Shown: in pieces, positions 51,387 through 59,936 of the stretch | Layout of the letters: each line of letters begins with the position of its first letter | How positions within the stretch are numbered: position 1 is the stretch's first letter | Assembly (NCBI RefSeq): GCF_020614395.1 | Contig: NZ_CP085324.1 | Location: 563,564-627,563, forward strand | Reading direction: 5' to 3' | Source: Salarchaeum japonicum | GTDB lineage: Archaea > Halobacteriota > Halobacteria > Halobacteriales > Halobacteriaceae | DNA length: 64,000 bases | Translations under genes and position numbers: made by a program | The notes under the pieces: generated by a model | Told to the model about the DNA's origin: nothing | The model's database searches: none | What the model saw: the letters and a program-made list of their open reading frames with translations, nothing else

Positions 51387-52541
51387 CTAAGAGCCTCCCG
51401 ACTCCCCGGGCGCGCCGCCGGCGTCCGCTTCGATGCGGCGGAGGGTTTCGGGGCGCGCGACGACGTACAGCCAGTCGTTCCCCGCGAGCCGGCGGTCGCG
51501 GGACGGAATCGGCTCCACGGGGCCGTCCTGGGGGCGGACGGCGACGACGGTCGCTTCGACGTCCCGGAGGCGGGTGCCGGCGAGCGGGCCGTCGGGCGCG
51601 ACGCGGATGGCGGCCATCGTCTCGTCCGCGGCGCGGAGGAGCGCGGCGAACTCGCGGTCGGCGCTCGGCGTCGAGGGAAGGGTGAGGAGGCGGTACCGGC
51701 CGCCCGCGACCCGCTCGGCGTCGGCTTCGTCGAGCGCGAGCGTGACGGTGTCCCCGGCGGTCGCGCGGAGTTCCGCGGTCGCGACGCGCTCGGGGGTTTC
51801 GCCGGTCGTCCACACCTGCACCACGTCGCCCGCGCTCGCGGAGTTCGGGGGGTCTGCGGTGACGGCGACCGCGGCGGTACCGGGGCCGAGCGTCGGGCCG
51901 ATACCGGCGAGGCGGCGGCCGACCGCGAGGTAGGTGACGGTGCCGTCGGGTTCCATCTCCACGTCCACGTACCCCACGTCGTGGTCGTCCTTCAGCCGGT
52001 TCACGACGCGCTCGCGGAGTTCCTCGACGGTGAGCCGGCGCGGGAAGATGAGGGTCTTCCCCGCGATGTCGTCCTTCACGGACGCCTCGGCGGGTTCGTA
52101 CTCCTCGATGTCGCCCACGTCCTCGGGGAGCGTGACGGCGACGACCCGCCCGACGGCCTGCACGAGCTGGCTCACCTCGCCCGTCACCTCTCGCGCGCCC
52201 GCGGCGGCGAACGCGGAGACGGCGATTCGGTCGCCGGTTCGCTGGCCGACCGGCCCGACCGCGGTGGCGAGCGCGAACGCGGCGCTGTTGAAGAGGACGA
52301 CGTTCATTTCGAACAGCTCGGACTGGCCGGCGAGCACTTGCGTCACGGCGGATTTCGTGTTCAGGTAGAGCGCGACCGACGCGACGGCGGCGAGCACCGC
52401 GAGACCGGTCGGGACGCGGTCGCGGAAGTACCACCGGTAGCCGAGCGCGACGACGCCCGCGGTGACGCCCGCGAGCACCGTGAGGCCGAACAGGCGGGCG
52501 GCGGCGAGCGCCGACACCCCGAACAGCGTCTGGGCTATCAC
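51387..52541 (-). CDS. Membrane protein with TrkA-C/RCK-like C-terminal domains, second of pair
   Basis: 384 residues. Three helices in the first 100 (VSALAAARLFGLTVLAGVTA, VPTGLAVLAAVASVALYLN, LFNSAAFALATAVG) precede a cytoplasmic region with a coil and two domains, ending in a TrkA-C-like fold (MAAIRVAPDGPLAGTRLRDV, RDRRLAGNDWLYVVARPETL). The GTG start overlaps the stop of its larger upstream partner (52538-53770) as GTGA. Together they look like the two-part haloarchaeal K+-channel-associated proteins. Transport itself is not shown: there is no pore motif. Confidence 0.75.
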   Translation of the reverse strand: MIAQTLFGVSALAAARLFGLTVLAGVTAGVVALGYRWYFRDRVPTGLAVLAAVASVALYLNTKSAVTQVLAGQSELFEMNVVLFNSAAFALATAVGPVGQRTGDRIAVSAFAAAGAREVTGEVSQLVQAVGRVVAVTLPEDVGDIEEYEPAEASVKDDIAGKTLIFPRRLTVEELRERVVNRLKDDHDVGYVDVEMEPDGTVTYLAVGRRLAGIGPTLGPGTAAVAVTADPPNSASAGDVVQVWTTGETPERVATAELRATAGDTVTLALDEADAERVAGGRYRLLTLPSTPSADREFAALLRAADETMAAIRVAPDGPLAGTRLRDVEATVVAVRPQDGPVEPIPSRDRRLAGNDWLYVVARPETLRRIEADAGGAPGESGGS

Positions 52542-53770
52542 GCGACCACCCCGTCGAAGGCGTCGAGGGCGTCCCGCGACCCGACGACGAACGCGTCGTC
52601 GCCCGCCTCCAGGCGCGTGCTCCCCCGGGGAGCCATCGTCCACGCGCCGTCGTGCCGAACCGCGAGCACGACGACGCCGTGCTCGTCGCGGGGGTCGCTC
52701 TCCGCGAGCGTGCGGCCGGCGAGCGCGCTGTCCGCGCCGACGGTGACGCGGCGGAGGCGGTGGCCGGCGCGCCGCAGGAGGCTCACGAGTTCGAACTCGC
52801 GCCGGGTGCCCCGCGACCGCACCACCACCGTCCCGCCATCGGCCGCGAGCACCGCCGTCGCGTCCGCGCGGTCGAGCGCGACCGTCACCCGGCCGTTCCC
52901 GCCGGTCGTCGTCCCCACGGCCGCCGCGCCGCCCGCGTCCGTCCCGCCGTCGGTCGACGCGTCCGCGTCCGCCGGGTTCGACTCCGCCTTCTTCTCGCCC
53001 GACTTCGCGCTCACGACCGTGCCGGTGGCGGTCGTCCCGCCCGCGAACACCGTCACCGCGTCCCCGCGCGCGACCCCGGTCGGCACGAGCGCCTCCACGG
53101 ACACCGCGCGCTTCCCCGACGGCACGCGCTTCGACACGCCCGACACCGGCGGCGCGGCGACGACGGTGGCGCGCGCCTGTTCGTCGAGCGTCGCGTCCGC
53201 GGCCGCGAGGTCGAACTCGCTCTGCAACCGGTCTTCGAACCGCGTCTCTATCTCGCCCACCGGGAGGTCGGCGGGGAACGTCCACTCGGTCTCCCGAATC
53301 TCCGCGCGGAGCGGCTCGGGGAGCGGCGGGTAGCCCTCCATGTCCGCGACGTCCCCCACGACCTCCACTCGCACCTGGCCGCGCGTGCCGACGAGTTCCA
53401 CCACGTCGCGGTTGAACGTGCGCTCCCGGATGCGCGCGAGGCTGATTCGCTTCGGGAGCGTGCCGCCGAGGCGGTCGCCCTGGGCGTGCGCGTAGAAACT
53501 CATCATCAGGATGACCATGAGCGCGGTGAGAACGGTCGTGCTGTTCGCGGACTGGAGGATGGTCTGGTCGTTGAACGCGAGGAGCCCGCCGTTGATGCCG
53601 GCGACCGCGACCGCGAGCACGACGACACCGAGCGCGGGAATCGTGAGTCCGGTGACGTACTTGAACACGAACCCGAACCCGAACGACACCAGCACCGGCA
53701 CCACGCCGGCCAGCAGGCCGAGGTAGATGCCGCGGAGCACCTGCACCGCCAATCCTGACTCCACTGCCAT
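52538..53770 (-). CDS. Membrane protein with TrkA-C domain, first of pair
   Basis: 410 residues. Three helices (GIYLGLLAGVVPVLVSFGFG, IPALGVVVLAVAVAGINGGL, STTVLTALMVILMMSFYAHA), then a soluble domain beginning LPKRISLARIRERTFNRDVV, an Ala/Asp/Thr-rich linker (GTDAGGAAAVGTTTGGNG), and a TrkA-C-like end (TVGADSALAGRTLAESDPRD, STRLEAGDDAFVVGSRDAL). The gene pair is divergent from the K+ channel at 53855. It probably senses ligand or ions through TrkA-C; no pore sequence is present. Confidence 0.75.
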   Translation of the reverse strand: MAVESGLAVQVLRGIYLGLLAGVVPVLVSFGFGFVFKYVTGLTIPALGVVVLAVAVAGINGGLLAFNDQTILQSANSTTVLTALMVILMMSFYAHAQGDRLGGTLPKRISLARIRERTFNRDVVELVGTRGQVRVEVVGDVADMEGYPPLPEPLRAEIRETEWTFPADLPVGEIETRFEDRLQSEFDLAAADATLDEQARATVVAAPPVSGVSKRVPSGKRAVSVEALVPTGVARGDAVTVFAGGTTATGTVVSAKSGEKKAESNPADADASTDGGTDAGGAAAVGTTTGGNGRVTVALDRADATAVLAADGGTVVVRSRGTRREFELVSLLRRAGHRLRRVTVGADSALAGRTLAESDPRDEHGVVVLAVRHDGAWTMAPRGSTRLEAGDDAFVVGSRDALDAFDGVVA

Positions 53771-53854
53771 ACGTCGTGTGGAGGCGGGGACGCCTTACCA
53801 GTACCGCCCGCCAGAACCGCCTCGCTTATACTCGCGCGGCCATCCTATGCGGGT

Positions 53855-55003
53855 ATGGTCGTCTCGCGCGAGTCCCTGGCGACCGGCCGCATCGCGGTCG
53901 GTCTGACGATGCTCGTCGCCGTGCTTTCCGTCGTCACGGGCGTCGTCGAAATCAGCCAGCCCGGACACTTCGGTCCGGTCGCGCCCTACCTCCCGGAGAG
54001 CGTGAAGCAAGCCGCGGGGTTCACGGGCGCGCTCACCGGGTTCCTGATGGTGTTCAGCGCGCTCGGGATGCGCCGCGGCCTCCGCGCCGCCTGGTACTCC
54101 ACCGCCGTCCTCCTCCCCTTCACGGCCGTGCAGGGCGTCGTCCAGACGAGCATCTACTCCACGCCCCTCATCGCGCTCTCACTCGTCTCCCTCCCGGTCG
54201 TCCTCCTCACCAAGGATCGCTTCGACCGCTCGGTCTCCCTCTCCACCACCCAGCTCTCCGCGGCTATCGCGCTCACCGGCATCCAGATTTACGGCACCGT
54301 CGGCGCGTACGCGCTCCGCGAGCACTTCCCCGCCATCGACACCGTCCTCGACGCGTTCTGGTTCACGCTCGTCACCTCCTCCACCGTCGGGTACGGCGAC
54401 ATCACGCCCACCACCCAGACCGGCCGCCTGTTCGGGCTGAGCGTGCTGGTTCTCGGGACCGCGAGTTTCGCCATCGCGCTCGGCGCGCTCCTCGGTCCCG
54501 CCATCGAAGCCCGGTTCGCGAACGCACTCGGACGCATGACTCAATCACAACTCGAAGCCCTCGACAATCACGTCATCGTCGCGGGCTACGGCGACCTCAC
54601 AGAACCGCTCATCGTCGAACTCCGCGAGAACGACACGCCGTTCGTCGTCGTCACGCCGGACGCGTCGGTGCCGGACAAACTCCCCGAGGAGACCGTGCTC
54701 GTCGCGGACCCGAGCGACGAAGCCGTCCTCGACCGCGCGGGCATCGACCACGCGCGCGCCGTCGTCGCCGCCACAAACAACGACGGCGAGGACGCGCTCG
54801 TCGTCCTCACCGCCCGCCAGATGAACGCGGACGTCCGCATCGTCGCCGCCGCCACCGACAAGGAGAACGAACCGAAGCTCCGCCGCGCGGGCGCGGACGC
54901 CGTCATCAGTCCCGCGGTCATCGGCGGCCACCTCCTCATGCGGTCTGCGTTCGGCGACGAGAACTCGGAGCGCGTCGCCGAGGAACTCCTCGAAGACGAC
55001 TAG
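53855..55003 (+). CDS. RCK-type potassium channel
   Basis: 382 residues. Several N-terminal helices lead to a pore segment with the K+ selectivity filter TSSTVGYGDITPTTQTG (TVGYGD at 177-182) and the last helix LFGLSVLVLGTASFAIALGA. A TrkA-N/RCK domain starts near 215 (DNHVIVAGYGDLTEPLIVEL). There are additional helices before the pore, so it is larger than the two-helix channels. The NAD/ligand loop has VAGYGDL, a variant of GxGxxG. K+ is the main osmolyte of these cells, so it likely helps set turgor. Confidence 0.88.
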   Translation: MVVSRESLATGRIAVGLTMLVAVLSVVTGVVEISQPGHFGPVAPYLPESVKQAAGFTGALTGFLMVFSALGMRRGLRAAWYSTAVLLPFTAVQGVVQTSIYSTPLIALSLVSLPVVLLTKDRFDRSVSLSTTQLSAAIALTGIQIYGTVGAYALREHFPAIDTVLDAFWFTLVTSSTVGYGDITPTTQTGRLFGLSVLVLGTASFAIALGALLGPAIEARFANALGRMTQSQLEALDNHVIVAGYGDLTEPLIVELRENDTPFVVVTPDASVPDKLPEETVLVADPSDEAVLDRAGIDHARAVVAATNNDGEDALVVLTARQMNADVRIVAAATDKENEPKLRRAGADAVISPAVIGGHLLMRSAFGDENSERVAEELLEDD

Positions 55004-55021
55004 CCGCCGCGAAACAGTTAT

Positions 55022-55037
55022 CTGAACAGCTGTTCAG
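55022..55037. promoter_or_regulatory. Perfect 16-bp palindrome in arsM leader region
   Basis: CTGAACAG-CTGTTCAG, perfect two-fold symmetry, ends nine bases before the ATG at 55046. Flanks TATC and GGTA extend it with three of four matches, giving about 24 bp. A weak TATA-like AGTTAT sits at 55015-55020, so the site covers the likely transcription start: repressor geometry, plausibly for an arsenic-responsive ArsR-type protein encoded elsewhere. Confidence 0.65.
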
Positions 55038-55045
55038 GTAGTTGC

Positions 55046-55849
55046 ATGGGTTCGATTGACGACCGCCGCGAGCGCCCGGACTCGCTGGACGCAGACCGCC
55101 AACGCCGCGCAGTCCGCGAGCGCTACGCCGCCATCGCGGACGACACCGACGCTTGCTGTGGAACCGACGAGGCCGCGGTCGAACGCGCCCGACAGGCGGG
55201 CTACGACGACGCGGACGCGACGGGCGACGCGAGCGACGCCAACCTCGGCCTCGGCTGTGGGAACCCCGACGCCATCGCCGCGCTCTCCTCCGGCGAGACC
55301 GTTCTCGACCTCGGGTCGGGCGCGGGGTTCGACTGCTTCCTCGCCGCCGACCGCGTCGGCCCCGCCGGCCGCGTCGTCGGCGTGGACATGACGCCCGAAA
55401 TGGTCGAACGCGCCCGCGAGAAAGCCGCCAGCGACGACTACGAGAACGTCGAGTTCCGCCTCGGCGAAATCGAACACCTCCCCGTCGCCGACGCCACCAT
55501 CGACGCCGTCATCTCGAACTGCGTCATCAACCTCTCGCCCGACAAACCCCGCGTGTTCGCGGAGGCGTACCGCGCGCTCCGTCCCGGCGGCCGCCTCGCC
55601 GTCTCCGACGTGGTGCTCACCGCCGACGTGCCGCCGGAACTCCGCGCCGACCCGGACGCCGTCGCCGCGTGCGTCGCCGGCGCGTCCACCATCGACCGCC
55701 TTCGCGCGCTCCTCGCGGACGCCGGGTTCGCTGACGTCGAAATAACGCCCGTGGACGACGGCGCGGAGATGCTCTCCGAGTGGGCGGCCGACCACGACCC
55801 GAGCGACTTCCTCGTCTCCGCGAGCATCGCCGCGCGCAAGCCCGCCTGA
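55046..55849 (+). CDS. arsM: Arsenite methyltransferase
   Basis: 267 residues. N-terminal Cys pair DTDACCGT (C37-C38), SAM motif VLDLGSGAGFDCFLAADRVG near 92, VGVDMTPEMVERAREKA and the As-binding cysteine motif ISNCVINLSPDKP. A further Cys in NLGLGCGNPDAI matches the usual order of ArsM. It methylates As(III) with SAM, giving volatile or less retained products. No other ars gene is adjacent. It starts behind a perfect palindrome (55022-55037), suggesting arsenite-responsive control. Confidence 0.9.
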   Translation: MGSIDDRRERPDSLDADRQRRAVRERYAAIADDTDACCGTDEAAVERARQAGYDDADATGDASDANLGLGCGNPDAIAALSSGETVLDLGSGAGFDCFLAADRVGPAGRVVGVDMTPEMVERAREKAASDDYENVEFRLGEIEHLPVADATIDAVISNCVINLSPDKPRVFAEAYRALRPGGRLAVSDVVLTADVPPELRADPDAVAACVAGASTIDRLRALLADAGFADVEITPVDDGAEMLSEWAADHDPSDFLVSASIAARKPA

Positions 55850-55850
55850 G

Positions 55851-57278
55851 TCAGGTTCGGTGGACGACCGCCACGTCCGTCTCCACGTCGTCGATGCGGC
55901 TGAACGTCGGCGGCGACACCACCCGGGAGGCCGCGGAGCGGTTCGAACTCGCGCCGAGCACGACGAGGTCGTAGTGGGCGTCGTTGCGCTCGATGAACGA
56001 CTCGATGCTGGAGCGCGACACCCGCGTCTCGGAGCGGCACTCGATTGTCTCCACGAGGTTCGCGAGCATCGACTCCGCGCTCCGGCGCTCGCGCTCGTGG
56101 TCGATGCAGGTGCAGACGCTCACCGTGCCCGCGTGCCCGGCGAGGCGGGCGGCGTAGTCTATCATCGCGTGCGCGAGGTCGCTCGCGGTTCGCACCGGCA
56201 CCATCACGCGCTTCCACGTCGTGCTCCCCGTTGCGGAGCGGAACGCGATGGCGTCCACCGGCCCCCGTAGGATCGTGCGGACGAACGGCGACGTGGCGTC
56301 GTCCTCCTCCTCGTACGGCGTGACGACGAGGTCGCAGTTCGTGCGCTCCGCGGTATCGAAGACGGTCTCCGCGGGGGCCTGGCGGTCGACCGCGACCACG
56401 ACCTCGACGGGGACGCCGACCCGGGTCTCGATGTGGGCGGCGTGGCGTTCGAGTTCGCGCGCCGCCTCCGCCGCCACCTCCTCCTGCGCGCACTCCTCCG
56501 GGTTCTCCACGCCCTCGTCCAACCGGGCGCGGGTCGCCTGCGCCACCGTGCGCTCGTCCATCACGTCCAACAGGACGACTTTCGCGGCGTCGTGCGCGGC
56601 GGCGACGCGCGCGCCGAACATCGCCGTCTCCGTGACGTGCTCGCCGCGCATCGGCACGAGCACGTGGTCGTCGCCCTGCGTCGTCTGGTAGAGGTAGCGC
56701 GCGCGCTGTTCGTAGAACTGGCGTCGCCACGCGACGAACACGCCCGCGACGACGAGCGAGGACACGAGCACGCCCGCCAGGTAGGCGAGCTGGGCGTTCC
56801 CCGTCAGGAGAACGAGGAGCGCGGTCGAGAACGCGGTGGGGAGTTCGAGGTCGAGGAGCCACGTGGAGACGCCCGTGAAGAGGATGGCGAGCGCCGCGCC
56901 GCTCGCGTGCACGTCCATCGTCGTCGGGGACACGCCGTACGCGATGGCGGTCGCTTCGAGCGCGAGCCAGCCACAAAATGCGCCGAGCGTCAGCCCGCCG
57001 ACGAACCGCCGGGGGTCGGCGTACCGGCCCTCGGGGTCGGCGAACAGCGTGTACGTGCTGGACGCGAGCGGCGGGAAGAGCAGGAAGGAGATGTTCGGCA
57101 CGAGCTGGGAGAGCAGGGTGACGAACCCCATGAGGAGGGGGACGAACAGGAGGACGGAGACCCGGGTGAGGTTGCTCGTCGTTTCGAGCCACCGCCGGAA
57201 CTCGTTCACCTCGCGGCGTTCGATACGGCCGGCTCGGCGGCGCGCGGCACGGATGCGCTCACGGAGCCGGTCGAGCAT
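55851..57278 (-). CDS. HPP membrane domain fused to two universal stress (Usp) domains
   Basis: 475 residues. HPP part (40-190): LTRVSVLLFVPLLMGFVTLL, FPPLASSTYTLFADPEGRYA, DPRRFVGGLTLGAFCGWLA and three further helices. Usp-like part: VLVPMRGEHVTETAMFGARV near 215 and VMVPVRTASDLAHAMIDYAA near 350, with DLVVTPYEEEDDATSPF and LVVLGASSNRSAASRVV as ATP-loop relics. HPP-Usp fusions are common in haloarchaea; anion transport gated by stress is a guess. Start MLDRLRERI at 57278. A stand-alone HPP gene is at 40672-41151. Confidence 0.83.
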   Translation of the reverse strand: MLDRLRERIRAARRRAGRIERREVNEFRRWLETTSNLTRVSVLLFVPLLMGFVTLLSQLVPNISFLLFPPLASSTYTLFADPEGRYADPRRFVGGLTLGAFCGWLALEATAIAYGVSPTTMDVHASGAALAILFTGVSTWLLDLELPTAFSTALLVLLTGNAQLAYLAGVLVSSLVVAGVFVAWRRQFYEQRARYLYQTTQGDDHVLVPMRGEHVTETAMFGARVAAAHDAAKVVLLDVMDERTVAQATRARLDEGVENPEECAQEEVAAEAARELERHAAHIETRVGVPVEVVVAVDRQAPAETVFDTAERTNCDLVVTPYEEEDDATSPFVRTILRGPVDAIAFRSATGSTTWKRVMVPVRTASDLAHAMIDYAARLAGHAGTVSVCTCIDHERERRSAESMLANLVETIECRSETRVSRSSIESFIERNDAHYDLVVLGASSNRSAASRVVSPPTFSRIDDVETDVAVVHRT

Positions 57279-57317
57279 ACCCCTCACATTCCGTTCGGGG
57301 TTTTTGCGTCTTTCGCG

Positions 57318-58046
57318 TTACGCGAGGTTCGTGACCGCGTTCAGGCTGAGCGTGATGGCGCGCTCGACGTTGTTCTTCGCCTTCTCGGGGAGTTCCTCGT
57401 CCTCGGTCGCGCCCTTCTGCGTGCCCTCAACGAGGTTGCCGTCCACGGTGCAGATCGCGCCGGCGCGCATGCCCTTCCGGCGCGCGAGCGAGAACACGGC
57501 CGCGGCCTCCATCTCGACGGAGAGGATGTTCGCGTCCTCCCACGCCGACACGTACTCGTCGGTCTCCGCGTAGAACGCGTCGTCGGACGCGATGGGGCCG
57601 ACGTGCACGTCCTCGTCGTTCGCCTCCGCGGAATCCACGAGCGCGGACAGCACCGTGTAGTCCGGAACCGCGGGCAGGGTCTCGGACTCGTAGCGCTTCG
57701 ACGTGCCCTCGTCCTTCGCCGCGCCCGTCGCCACGATCATGTCGCCGATTTCGATGCCCTCCTGGAGCGCGCCCGTCGTCCCGACGCGAATCACGGTGTC
57801 GACGCCGACCGCGTGCAGTTCCTCGACCGCGATAGCGGCGGACGGACAGCCGATGCCGGTCGAACAGATAGTGAGGGGCGTCCCCTCGTAGGTCGCGTTC
57901 ACGACCTTGTACTCGCGGTTCTCCGAGACGACCTCCACGTCCTCGCACTGCTTCGCGATACGGTCGACGCGGCCGGGGTCGCCCGGAATCAGCGCGATGT
58001 CGTTCACGTCGCCCGGTGCCACGAGCAAGTGGGGCTGCTTCGCCAT
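57318..58046 (-). CDS. Nucleoside phosphorylase, uridine-phosphorylase type
   Basis: 242 residues. NP-1 family: GDVNDIALIPGDPGRVDRIA, phosphate and ribose loops ICSTGIGCPSAAIAVEEL, RVGTTGALQEGIEIGDMIVA and the purine/pyrimidine contact LSVEMEAAAVFSLARRKG. It releases ribose-1-phosphate from a nucleoside. The substrate (uridine, guanosine or adenosine) is not fixed by the motifs. Part of a nucleoside/pentose set with the PfkB kinase (59034), ribose-1,5-bisphosphate isomerase (61454) and deoC (62497). ATG 58046. Confidence 0.9.
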   Translation of the reverse strand: MAKQPHLLVAPGDVNDIALIPGDPGRVDRIAKQCEDVEVVSENREYKVVNATYEGTPLTICSTGIGCPSAAIAVEELHAVGVDTVIRVGTTGALQEGIEIGDMIVATGAAKDEGTSKRYESETLPAVPDYTVLSALVDSAEANDEDVHVGPIASDDAFYAETDEYVSAWEDANILSVEMEAAAVFSLARRKGMRAGAICTVDGNLVEGTQKGATEDEELPEKAKNNVERAITLSLNAVTNLA

Positions 58047-58085
58047 ACTCGGAGTTCAGGAGGGGGAGAGAAAAGTACCGCGTTC

Positions 58086-58991
58086 TCACCGGACGAGGCC
58101 GTTCGGGCGCTGTCGGGGCGCGTCCCACTCCCGAACCGCCCGCCAGCGCTCCCCGCGCGACGCGGCGGCGTAGAGCGCGCCGTCGGTGAGCGCGTACCAC
58201 TCGTCCGGGGTCGCGAGGAGCGACGGCGCGAGCAGGCGGTCGGGGAGGCCCGCCGTCCACTCGTGCCAGCCGTCGTCCCAGAACGAGACGGTCGCGTCCG
58301 CGGTCTCCGGGGTGTGCGCGCGCCGCGGACCGGTCGCGGACGAGACGGCGAGCGCGTCTTGGTCGTCGTCGCGGACGGCGACGCTCCAGCAGTACGTCTC
58401 CGAGAGCCCGGACTCCCGCCGCATCCAGGACTCGCCGCCGTCCGCGGTCACGTAGAACCCGTCGCCGGCGGCGGCGTACGCCCGCTCGGGATTGCTCGCG
58501 GGCACGGCCATCGTGTGCGTGTCGAACGCCTCCCGCGCGACGCGGTCAGTCCACGTCTCGCCCGCGTCCGGACTGCGGACGAGCGCGCCCGCCTCGATGG
58601 CGACGTACAGTCGCTCCGCGCCGGGGACGGACTGAATCCAGCGGACGTGGTGGGTGTCGGGCCGCGGCGGGAACGACCACTCGCCGCTCGATTCGAGTGC
58701 GTCGAGTCCCTCGCACTCCGTCCACGTCTCGCCGTCGCGCGACCGATAGACCCGGCTCGGTTCGGTGCCCGCGAACACGAACCGGGGCGTCACGCAGAGC
58801 GCCGTCACGAACTCGACGTCCGGCTCGAAGACGCGTTCCGCGCCGCCGTCCCGGAGCCGGTAGACGGCGTCGTCGGTTCCGGCGAACGTCCCGCGGTCGC
58901 CGGCGGCGACGCACCGCACGTCCTCGCCGACGAGGAACTCCGTCACGCCGTCCGAGAGCGACAGCACGCGGTCCGAGAGCGCGGCGAACAT
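58086..58991 (-). CDS. BNR/Asp-box beta-propeller protein
   Basis: 301 residues. Three or more Asp-box repeats (S/T-x-D-x-G-x-x-W): VYRSRDGETWTECEG, LVRSPDAGETWTDRVAR and FYVTADGGESWMRRESG. This is a sialidase/VPS10/YCF48-like beta-propeller. There is no signal peptide or membrane segment, so it is probably cytoplasmic. The binding partner is unknown. It lies between the nucleoside phosphorylase and PfkB genes, same strand, about 40 bases from each. Confidence 0.82.
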   Translation of the reverse strand: MFAALSDRVLSLSDGVTEFLVGEDVRCVAAGDRGTFAGTDDAVYRLRDGGAERVFEPDVEFVTALCVTPRFVFAGTEPSRVYRSRDGETWTECEGLDALESSGEWSFPPRPDTHHVRWIQSVPGAERLYVAIEAGALVRSPDAGETWTDRVAREAFDTHTMAVPASNPERAYAAAGDGFYVTADGGESWMRRESGLSETYCWSVAVRDDDQDALAVSSATGPRRAHTPETADATVSFWDDGWHEWTAGLPDRLLAPSLLATPDEWYALTDGALYAAASRGERWRAVREWDAPRQRPNGLVR

Positions 58992-59033
58992 ACGGGGGAG
59001 ACGGACTCGTGCACCAAAACGGTTCGCCGCCCG

Positions 59034-59936
59034 TCAGTACTGGTCGTCGAGAAAGGCCTCGACCTCGGGCCGGTCGGGGGCGGTGCGCGCGCCCTCGCTG
59101 GTGGCGGCGAGCGCGCCGCAGGCGTTCGCGTACTCCAGCGCGCGCTCGATGCGGTCGGCGTCGATGCCGTCCGCGCCGAGGACGACGGCGAGGAACCCGG
59201 CGGCGAACGCGTCGCCCGCGCCCGTCGTGTCCACCGCGTCCACGTCGAATCCGGGGTGGTCGTAGCTCCCGGTCGCGGTGTGGACGGTCGCGCCGCGCGC
59301 GCCGTGCTTCACCACCACGAGACCGCCGCGGGTCGGCGGCGCGTTCGCGTACTCGGAACCGAGCACGGACGCGGCTTCCCGGCCGTTCAGGAACAGCACG
59401 TCCGCGCGCTCGATGGTCGCGGAGAAGTCTCGGGCGTCGAGCCGACGCCCGGGGTCGAAACTCACCGTCGCACCCGCGTCGGCGGCCAGTCGCGCGAGCC
59501 GGGTCGCGGTTTCGGGGCGCTGGCTCGTCAGGTGGACGTGGTCGGCGTCAGCCACCGTCTCCGCGTCCACGTCGTCCGGGCCGACGGCCTCGTTCGCGCC
59601 GTCGTTCCCGAGCACCATCACCTGGCCGCTCGCCGCGACGACGAGGTACTTCACGCTCGTCTCGCCGTCGTCCACGACGCGCAGGCGGTCGGTGTCCACG
59701 CCCGCCTCCGCGAGTTCGCGCTCGACGAGCAGGCCGTTCTCGTCGTCCCCGACGCTCCCGAGGATGCTCGCGTCCACGCCGTGCCCGGCGAGCGACACGG
59801 CGGCGTTCGCCGCGCTCCCGCCGCCCGCGGCGTGCTGGCTCTCGATGCGCGCCTCGCCGTCCGGGTCGGGGAGCGCGTCCACGCGCAACGTCACGTCCCA
59901 GTTCACGTGACCGGCCGCGAGCACGCGCCGGGTCAC
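59034..59936 (-). CDS. PfkB-family sugar kinase
   Basis: 300 residues. PfkB signatures: DALPDPDGEARIESQHAAGG, GGSAANAAVSLAGHG and the ATP/anion-hole segment DAVDTTGAGDAFAAGFLAVV near 240. Candidate substrates are ribose-1-phosphate (haloarchaeal pentose bisphosphate route), ribose, adenosine or fructose. The neighbours (nucleoside phosphorylase, ribose-1,5-bisphosphate isomerase) favour ribose-1-phosphate. The GTG start overlaps the DUF63 gene stop as GTGA, so the two are co-translated. Confidence 0.85.
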   Translation of the reverse strand: MTRRVLAAGHVNWDVTLRVDALPDPDGEARIESQHAAGGGSAANAAVSLAGHGVDASILGSVGDDENGLLVERELAEAGVDTDRLRVVDDGETSVKYLVVAASGQVMVLGNDGANEAVGPDDVDAETVADADHVHLTSQRPETATRLARLAADAGATVSFDPGRRLDARDFSATIERADVLFLNGREAASVLGSEYANAPPTRGGLVVVKHGARGATVHTATGSYDHPGFDVDAVDTTGAGDAFAAGFLAVVLGADGIDADRIERALEYANACGALAATSEGARTAPDRPEVEAFLDDQY

